A stretch of DNA of 16,941 nt, from positions 1 to 16,941 of the forward strand of contig JBHIFB010000061.1 of the NCBI GenBank assembly GCA_046760905.1. Reading direction: 5' to 3'. This document shows positions 1-5,634 of this stretch, piece after piece. The notes beneath the pieces are model-generated. The model was given only the letters and a program-made list of their open reading frames with translations. It was not told the origin of the DNA and made no database searches. This stretch comes from JBHIFB01 sp046760905 (lineage in GTDB: Bacteria > Gemmatimonadota > CAZMKB01). Both the position numbers and the translations under genes were made by a program. The first letter of the stretch is position 1. Every line of letters starts with the position of its first letter.

Positions 1-1789
1 GTGGAGCGATGTTATCGATGTCTGGTTCCAGTGTCCTGAACCTATCGTTTAATCTCAGTTCAGGGAAGTTGGCAGCCAGTGTTTCCCTGAGCTCTTCATA
101 ATTCTCCCTGATGAAACGCACAGCCGGTGCTCTGGAATAGTCTTTCAGAATTCCTGTTTCGACATCATACCTCACACCCGGGAGGAGTCGAAGCTTTTCC
201 GTCACAACCCAGTCATCTTCGAAGTATAGCGAAAAAATATTCCGGTCCATATCTGTGGTCGAATCTCCCAATGAAACGATGAAAAACGCGGGTGCCGCCC
301 CAAGATCATCAAGCATGTAGTTGAAGATTCCATTTTGAAGCCTGGCGCTCATAAAGGTACTCGAGACCCTCTGATAGTGAAAACCGGCTTTCAGGCTGTG
401 CCTGTTTCCGTCTCCCACACAACCGAACAGGAAATCTCCACCCAGACCTATTTTCTGAGCAGTGTGCTCGAAGGGCGCGAACGTGTTGGAACCGAGGAAA
501 GCAGATGGGAACTTGAGCACTGAGGAGTTGGCATTTGTCGCTTCCGAAAGCCGCCGGAACCATCCGTAGTAGCCACCCAACTCTGCGGAGAGGTGAGGCG
601 ACCTGTACCAGTCGTATCTTAAAAGGACCAAGTATTTGTCAACGTCTTCCCACCTCGAACTTTCAAGGGTCATGGATCCACCGGTATCCAGCTGCTCCAT
701 TAGGGAATTCTGCTGATTGTATCGAAGAGTGAGCCTTCTACTATTAGATATGCTGTGGGTTAATTTGAAAAGAAGCATATCCTCCCTGACGGGGCGGGAA
801 AAGGCTCCCTCGAGATCCGGGAAAGCGCCACCTGTGTTTACAACCTGGAATTCATCCTCACCCCTTGTACCTTCGTAGGCTACGAAGAGGTGGGTACGGT
901 CGATTGTGATGGGACCGCCGATGGAAGCTCCGAATTGAGTCGTTGTAAGCTGCGGTTTACTCATGCCAGCTTCTCTCATGAAATGATCCCTTGCCATCAG
1001 GTTCTCGTCCTTCACGTATGAGAACACAGAACCTTTCCACCTGTTAGTCCCAGATTTTGTGAGGACGTTGATAAAACCGCCCGCCGAACCGCCTTTTTCG
1101 ACTCCGAGACGGTGGGCCCCCACCTGAAATTCCTGGATCGATTCCTGTGGAAATTCCAGCACAGGCAGGCCGGCTGCGAAGTCATTGTTATCAACTCCGT
1201 CGGCATAATAAATCACATCGCTCCCGTTTCGCCCGGATATACTGAGAACATCGAGATCGAAGACAGTGATAGGAGTAACAAAGCCCCTTCTAACACCCGG
1301 GGCGAGAACGGCCAGATTCTGATACTCCCTTCTTCTGTAAGGGAGCCTGTCAATTTCCTCCTCGTTTACAACATAGGAAACACTCGGTTCCAGGAGAGCT
1401 TCCTTCGATTTTCGGGCCTCAACTACCTGCCCCGGCATCTCATAGAAGCGGAGCAGAGTGAAATCGATTTTGAGACGAGCACCGACATGCAGTGTGAAGG
1501 TTCTTTCATCGGGAGAGTAACCTTTTGCCCTTGATTTCAGTGAGTACACGCCCGGGGTAATGAAATCAAATCGATAGAGCCCTGCTTCTCCTGTCTCCGA
1601 CGTCAGAGTTCGTCCTGTATGCTGATTCTCGAGTGTCAGGACTGCGCAACGAAGAGGAGTCCCCAGCGCATCTTTGACGCTGCCAAATAATGTCGCGGTT
1701 TCGACCTGGGATCTTAGAGATGGTGCGAGTAGGAGATAAACGGGAAAGAGCAAAGTGAGTGTTCGATGCATCCCGCGGATTATAATCAT
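1..1789 (-). CDS. TonB-dependent receptor, Oar-like, N-terminal part (cut by window start)
   Basis: One frame is open without a stop from 1789 to the left edge, giving about 596 residues, so the C-terminal barrel strands are missing. It starts with a signal peptide (hydrophobic LTLLFPVYLLLAPS stretch). A carboxypeptidase-regulatory/CNA-B-like beta domain follows (about residues 26-110). Then comes a plug-like region with YYADGVDNNDF, an EFPQESIQEFQV stretch and GGSAGGFINVLTKSGTN, typical of large TonB-dependent receptors of the Oar/SusC-like type. The rest alternates aromatic and polar residues like outer-membrane beta strands. The family takes up large substrates across the outer membrane using TonB energy; the substrate cannot be told here. 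The start is uncertain: ATG at 1789 has AAAGG touching it, and ATG at 1771 is an alternative. It lies 36 bp downstream of the tRNA on the same strand and may be co-transcribed with it. Confidence 0.85.
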   Translation of the reverse strand, partial: MIIIRGMHRTLTLLFPVYLLLAPSLRSQVETATLFGSVKDALGTPLRCAVLTLENQHTGRTLTSETGEAGLYRFDFITPGVYSLKSRAKGYSPDERTFTLHVGARLKIDFTLLRFYEMPGQVVEARKSKEALLEPSVSYVVNEEEIDRLPYRRREYQNLAVLAPGVRRGFVTPITVFDLDVLSISGRNGSDVIYYADGVDNNDFAAGLPVLEFPQESIQEFQVGAHRLGVEKGGSAGGFINVLTKSGTNRWKGSVFSYVKDENLMARDHFMREAGMSKPQLTTTQFGASIGGPITIDRTHLFVAYEGTRGEDEFQVVNTGGAFPDLEGAFSRPVREDMLLFKLTHSISNSRRLTLRYNQQNSLMEQLDTGGSMTLESSRWEDVDKYLVLLRYDWYRSPHLSAELGGYYGWFRRLSEATNANSSVLKFPSAFLGSNTFAPFEHTAQKIGLGGDFLFGCVGDGNRHSLKAGFHYQRVSSTFMSARLQNGIFNYMLDDLGAAPAFFIVSLGDSTTDMDRNIFSLYFEDDWVVTEKLRLLPGVRYDVETGILKDYSRAPAVRFIRENYEELRETLAANFPELRLNDRFRTLEPDIDNIAP

Positions 1790-1804
1790 CCTTTGCTGCG
1801 AGTG

Positions 1805-1810
1805 ATTATA
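1805..1810 (-). promoter_or_regulatory. Possible -10 box for the TonB-dependent receptor
   Basis: A TATAAT hexamer (minus strand) lies between the tRNA and the receptor start. No good -35 box exists at 16-18 bp; that position falls inside the tRNA acceptor end (TTCGGG at best). If used, the leader before ATG 1789 would be only about ten bases. Read-through from the tRNA promoter is the alternative. Confidence 0.3.
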
Positions 1811-1825
1811 TACAGACGGGTAAAA

Positions 1826-1899
<74 letters not shown>

Positions 1900-1909
1900 A
1901 ACATTTTAA

Positions 1910-1939
1910 AGTATAAAAATATCTGATACCGTTCGTCAA
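1910..1939 (-). promoter_or_regulatory. Promoter of tRNA-Arg
   Basis: On the minus strand, TTGACG (1934-1939) and TATACT (1910-1915) are separated by 18 bp. The -10 box ends ten bases before the first tRNA base, so transcription would start at or just before the mature 5' end. Confidence 0.7.
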
Positions 1940-2033
1940 TACCTGTCGAAACGGTTTTCCATATCTCACAACGTCCCAATTGCGTGAATATAATCTATAG
2001 GGAAGATAGAGAAAAGCTGTGTCCAGGGCACAT

Positions 2034-2042
2034 ACTTTCCCC
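2034..2042 (-). promoter_or_regulatory. Inverted partner of the upstream element
   Basis: ACTTTCCCC here is the exact reverse complement of GGGGAAAGT at 2106-2114, the core of the shared promoter element. The copies are 72 bp apart start to start, close to seven helical turns. This arrangement would suit two protein dimers on one face of the DNA or a loop. It is a prediction from sequence only. Confidence 0.4.
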
Positions 2043-2105
2043 AAAAACTTAAACTTACTTTATGTAGCAGTTTAAATGCCAAAACTTCTAAGTTCCAAGA
2101 AAAAT

Positions 2106-2119
2106 GGGGAAAGTCCTCA
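2106..2119 (+). promoter_or_regulatory. Shared upstream element GGGGAAAGTCCTCA, copy 1
   Basis: This 14-mer ends exactly 11 bp before the -35 box of the GH-like gene promoter. A 13-of-14 match (GGGAAAAGTCCTCA) sits at the same 11-bp distance upstream of the promoter at 16663-16691. It is an imperfect dyad (GGGGA-N3-TCCTC). The position, centred near -54 from the predicted start, is typical of activator sites. The cognate regulator is not in the window. Confidence 0.55.
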
Positions 2120-2130
2120 GGGCGGCTCGC

Positions 2131-2159
2131 TTGACTTAATCTGGAGTTGCTGGTATAAT
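2131..2159 (+). promoter_or_regulatory. Sigma-70-type promoter of the GH-like gene
   Basis: TTGACT (2131-2136), a 17-bp spacer, then TATAAT (2154-2159): eleven of twelve consensus bases at ideal spacing. The predicted transcript starts near 2166, giving a leader of about 78 nt before 2244. A dyad AGGCAG...CTGCCT (2163-2168 and 2183-2188) overlaps the start region and could be an operator or a leader hairpin. Confidence 0.85.
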
Positions 2160-2243
2160 GTAAGGCAGGTTTTTACATATCGCTGCCTGTCGTTAAAGTG
2201 CACGGCCTTCTTACAAAGCTAAAAGATTCGTAGGTGATTCATC

Positions 2244-3656
2244 ATTAGAAAAATAAGAATAGGGCTCCAATCGATTATAGCATTGATAATCCTTGCAACT
2301 CCCATCGTTTCAGTGGATTCGAATCGTCAGGCTCTGCCTTCAGGAGGAATATACGGCGCCTACCAGCTTGGAAATGATACACTCGCGAACGATGTACGTA
2401 ACGCTGGTATATCTCACATCACCCGCCTTTTTAGATGGGAACAGATCGAACCAGAACAGGATGTCTTCCATTTCAACGGGATAGATACCTGGATAGATGA
2501 AGTGCTTAAACGGAACAACCTGTATGCAATTGTCCTTCTCCGTACGGGCCAGTGCTGGGCGACGGATAATTCTTATGATCCTGAGCTTGGCATCCCACTT
2601 CATGAGTTCGCATCTGCCCCTCCCCTCGATTACGACGACTATTACGATTACATCTACACCATCGTCAACCATCTCAATGGCAGAGTAAACCACTTCATCA
2701 TCGAGAACGATCCCCTCACCAGGTACTCTTGGTACGCCACTCCGGAAGAATACAAGCAGTTGGTAAGCGTGGCCTACCAGGCGGCGAAAGCCGCCAATCC
2801 GAAATGCGTCGTCATCGGGAACAAATTCCCTGCCATGGGCTTTGCTCATCTTATCGCGAGAGACCTCTACGATCACGGGCTGGAGCAGGAGGCAATTGAC
2901 TTCTGGAACGGTTACAATTCAAGGAGGACACTAAACTTCCAGGTGGAGACAATCGAAGAGCTTCTGGAATTTCTAAACAGCGATTTCAGCTTATGGATAT
3001 CGAACTTTGCAGATGTGATCCTGATGCCAGATCAAGCTCAGAACCTGGATGCGATAGGGTTCAACTACTACCTTCAGTATTCCTACATCGATGAGGTTGT
3101 CGCCTGGCTCTACTTCCGAATGAATATGAATGGCTACAGCCTTCCGCTCTGGGATCTCGAGCACGGAATTAAGGATGAGAGGAATGTAGTTTCCGATTTT
3201 GCTGCCGCCGGTGAACTCGTGAAAGGCTATGTGACTGCCAAATCTCTTGGAATTCAGAATATATCGTGGTATCCTTTCACCATCGACACATCCGGCCACA
3301 ATTATGAAGATCTTAAGCCCATGTATGATTTTGAGAATCAGGAGTTACTCCCGACATACTATGCTATGATGGTACTGTCTGACCATTTAAGCCCTTATCA
3401 CCTGATACAGGATGTGTTCGAATCGATCTACGTACGTTACTCATTCGAAAACGTATTGACAGGTAGGGTGGATCTCGAAGCCATATGGTCAGATAGTGTT
3501 GAGGCACCCATCGACATCCTATTCAGAAGACCCGCAACACAGGCCATCGTTACGCACTTGTTTGGAATTCCGGCGGAGACGGTCGCCAACTCGAATGATA
3601 CGCTGGTTGTCGAGGTAAACAGCTCGCCTCTATACATCAAATGGATCTATGATTAA
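2244..3656 (+). CDS. Secreted GH-A-clan-like TIM-barrel protein (glycoside hydrolase-like)
   Basis: The mature protein reads like a (beta/alpha)8 glycoside hydrolase of clan GH-A (GH39/GH5-like). It has an early W-E-Q-I-E-P...F-H-F-N-G-I-D-W segment, then IIENDPLTRYSW, where the family normally has the acid/base motif Asn-Glu-Pro. Next come a Y-Q-A-A-K-A-A-N-P helix, LPLWDLEHG with a candidate nucleophile Glu (residue 306 here) and ISWYPF. A C-terminal all-beta domain of about 65 residues follows. At the acid/base position Asp (residue 156) replaces Glu, so activity may be altered or lost. Start choice: the first ordinary start is TTG 2283, which lacks a Shine-Dalgarno and cuts the signal peptide. 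ATT at 2244 lies 6 nt after AGGTGA (2232-2237) and adds an RKIRIG n-region, completing a signal peptide. I therefore favour ATT, with moderate certainty. The substrate is unknown. Confidence 0.75.
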   Translation: MRKIRIGLQSIIALIILATPIVSVDSNRQALPSGGIYGAYQLGNDTLANDVRNAGISHITRLFRWEQIEPEQDVFHFNGIDTWIDEVLKRNNLYAIVLLRTGQCWATDNSYDPELGIPLHEFASAPPLDYDDYYDYIYTIVNHLNGRVNHFIIENDPLTRYSWYATPEEYKQLVSVAYQAAKAANPKCVVIGNKFPAMGFAHLIARDLYDHGLEQEAIDFWNGYNSRRTLNFQVETIEELLEFLNSDFSLWISNFADVILMPDQAQNLDAIGFNYYLQYSYIDEVVAWLYFRMNMNGYSLPLWDLEHGIKDERNVVSDFAAAGELVKGYVTAKSLGIQNISWYPFTIDTSGHNYEDLKPMYDFENQELLPTYYAMMVLSDHLSPYHLIQDVFESIYVRYSFENVLTGRVDLEAIWSDSVEAPIDILFRRPATQAIVTHLFGIPAETVANSNDTLVVEVNSSPLYIKWIYD

Positions 3657-3738
3657 TCCCTGAAAAAACACCGCTGATGATGAATGAGGTGCTGCGGAGG
3701 GCCGGCCATCGGAGTTTCATAATCTCACCTATTTTCGA

Positions 3739-3767
3739 TTGACAGAAATTCAAAAATCGGTTATAAT
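3739..3767 (+). promoter_or_regulatory. Perfect-consensus sigma-70 promoter of the 606-residue secreted protein
   Basis: TTGACA (3739-3744), 17 bp, TATAAT (3762-3767): all twelve bases match. Transcription should start near 3774, about 25 nt before the ATG. The tetramer CTCA lies 11 bp before the -35 box, as in the two promoters with the 14-bp element, but the rest of that element is absent. Confidence 0.88.
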
Positions 3768-3798
3768 GGGGTGCCATTTAGAGGGATAATCTTGATAT

Positions 3799-5619
3799 AT
3801 GAAAAACCCAATCAGCACTATACTGATATTAAAAGTAATTCTATTTTTAGGAGGCAGTCTTTTACTCTCTCACTCACTCTATGCAACCCTGAATCCCTCA
3901 CCTCAGCCAGACACTCTAGTATACCACGATTTCTTCGATGATCCTGATCAACCCATCTATACCTTGACGGGTCTCGAACAATACTGGGTAACGGTGAGGT
4001 TTACACCCGATTCCACTTTCACTGTGCTTTCTGTCTACTTCGTGGTCGAGAATATAACTGGATCAAATGATCCCTGTTACATATATCTTGCACTCGATGA
4101 TGAAGGTCGGCCCGACTCTTCAGGCATCCTCGCCGGTCCGATCATGGTAGAGGGTCCTCTCCCTCATAAGACCGTGATTCAGGTCGATCTGGATTCAGCA
4201 GTGGTCGTTGATTCACTGCAGGATTTTCATGCCATTGTAAGCTCAGGAGGCTTTCCCAGCTACAGTGTGGCTCTCGAATTACCGGCGGATTTCCCACACC
4301 GCACAGGTCACTCCAGACGATCTCATTCGGGGCCTTTCCGGCAATATGTATTTCCCACTCCCGCTGATGCTATAATTGCAGTTGGTGGCTATTATCGATG
4401 GGAGCAACAGAAGGTGGTTGATCTTCAGACAACATGCCTGTCAAACGGACTCGATCTTTTCTTTCCTGATGGTCAGGTTTTATTCGGTCTCAATTTCTCC
4501 TCAGAGATAACGAATACCGGCTTAGATACTGCATCTGGGTACAGTCTTTCCTGGTCTATCCGCGATCAATATGATTATATCTTCACTCACTATGACACCC
4601 AACCCCCTCCCATTCCTCCAGGCAGCAGCCTGAATGTAACATGCCCGAGCCCCTGGATCACTGAAACAATAGGTGAATATGTAATCAGTGACGATGTTTC
4701 CCTCGAGGAAGACATCGACACCACGAACAACACATCACAACTCGAGCAGTATGTGAATCTTTCACCCCACTTCGATCTCCACTATGATGATGGAGAGGCC
4801 GATGATACTCATGTGATTCCGGAGGATGCTATCTTTGCTGTACGTTTCTCTCCATGGTCGAGGATCGAATCGATCGACTCTCTCTCCGTGTATTTCACGG
4901 ACGAGTCATCCTGCCAGATATCCATTCTTGATGGTTTCTATCCCTATGAAGAACCAGGTGAACCACTTTTCGTTTCGAATGATACTACGTTCCAGTCGGG
5001 ATGGCACATGTTAAGATTCGAAGATCTGATTTCACCCCTTCGTTCCACTTTCTTCGTAGCATTACAAGGAGCAGGAGGCCAGGTATATCTTGGGATCGAT
5101 AATGATTTGCCTCTAACGACTCAGAGCTGCCTGCCCCCTCAGTTCTTCAAAAGTGCCAATCTCATGACCCAATGGCAGCCGGCGGATACAGGTGATCCCT
5201 TACTGACCGTATATGTGACGAAGACCCCTCATTCACAATTACAATACCTGGAATTGCTCGATTGCACTGTTGAGCCTGACAGTCTCTCACCGGGTGAGAT
5301 AGCAGAGGTGAAAGTCCACTGGGAATATTTTGACATCGCTGGTGGAGGAGCCCAAAACTTGACTCTCATTACCGGCCTTGCCAATTATCCTTCGCTGGTG
5401 CCTCTTGTACTGGATACGCTCATAATACAGAATGTAGAGGCAGGTCTCTATATAGACTCCATGAATTTACGCCTTCCTGCCCCTCCTCCGGGAACAGAGA
5501 TGGGAATTTCAGCAGCCTATATCGAATCCGAACCACCTGAGGTTATGTGGGATTTCATTCTTGGAGAGATCTTCCAGATCGTAACTGAACATCATCTTAT
5601 GAGAGACGGTAGTAAATGA
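3799..5619 (+). CDS. Secreted multidomain beta-rich protein with CARDB-like domain, function unknown
   Basis: 606 residues. The N-terminus is a signal peptide (K2, then a hydrophobic core of about residues 7-23, likely cleaved near SLYA). Residues about 40-200 form a beta module with WVTVRFTP...LSVYF. Residues about 205-320 look like a CARDB domain (VVDL...FGLNFSSEITNTG...EDIDTTNN). Residues about 325-475 repeat the first module (FDLHYDDGEADD...FAVRFSP...SLSVYF). Residues 480-595 form another beta-sandwich-like segment. Such tandem beta modules are common in large extracellular proteins of FCB-type bacteria; no catalytic motif is visible. There is no obvious C-terminal sorting domain, so release through the neighbouring T2SS is plausible but unproven. 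A weak Shine-Dalgarno (AGAGGG, 3780-3785) lies 13 nt before the ATG. The stop is 15 bp from the end of gspD, which points the other way. Confidence 0.8.
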   Translation: MKNPISTILILKVILFLGGSLLLSHSLYATLNPSPQPDTLVYHDFFDDPDQPIYTLTGLEQYWVTVRFTPDSTFTVLSVYFVVENITGSNDPCYIYLALDDEGRPDSSGILAGPIMVEGPLPHKTVIQVDLDSAVVVDSLQDFHAIVSSGGFPSYSVALELPADFPHRTGHSRRSHSGPFRQYVFPTPADAIIAVGGYYRWEQQKVVDLQTTCLSNGLDLFFPDGQVLFGLNFSSEITNTGLDTASGYSLSWSIRDQYDYIFTHYDTQPPPIPPGSSLNVTCPSPWITETIGEYVISDDVSLEEDIDTTNNTSQLEQYVNLSPHFDLHYDDGEADDTHVIPEDAIFAVRFSPWSRIESIDSLSVYFTDESSCQISILDGFYPYEEPGEPLFVSNDTTFQSGWHMLRFEDLISPLRSTFFVALQGAGGQVYLGIDNDLPLTTQSCLPPQFFKSANLMTQWQPADTGDPLLTVYVTKTPHSQLQYLELLDCTVEPDSLSPGEIAEVKVHWEYFDIAGGGAQNLTLITGLANYPSLVPLVLDTLIIQNVEAGLYIDSMNLRLPAPPPGTEMGISAAYIESEPPEVMWDFILGEIFQIVTEHHLMRDGSK

Positions 5620-5634
5620 ACTTCTCGCGTATAT

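Larger units (their letters stand above)
1900..2243. other. Divergent intergenic region between tRNA-Arg and the GH-like gene
   Basis: About 340 bases without a supportable gene. It holds the tRNA promoter (minus), a strong promoter for the GH-like gene (plus) and a shared 14-bp element at 2106-2119. An inverted copy of part of that element lies at 2034-2042, and a short dyad sits at the predicted transcription start (2163-2188). A lone TATAAT at 1989-1994 has only a weak partner (CTCACA at 18 bp). The middle (about 2040-2105) is A+T-rich. Confidence 0.8.

Noticed and set aside
1112..1534. 140-codon open frame on the plus strand
   Set aside because: It lies opposite the plug region of the TonB-dependent receptor, whose minus-strand frame carries clear family motifs.
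2340..2876. Long open frame on the minus strand (178 codons) opposite the GH-like gene
   Set aside because: It is the mirror of a well-supported coding gene, has no Shine-Dalgarno or recognisable product, and its composition follows from the codon use of the sense gene.
3660..3720. Terminator after the GH-like gene
   Set aside because: Only short weak pairings (CCGC/GCGG, CACC/GGTG) and a GGCCGGCC palindrome are present, with no following T tract.
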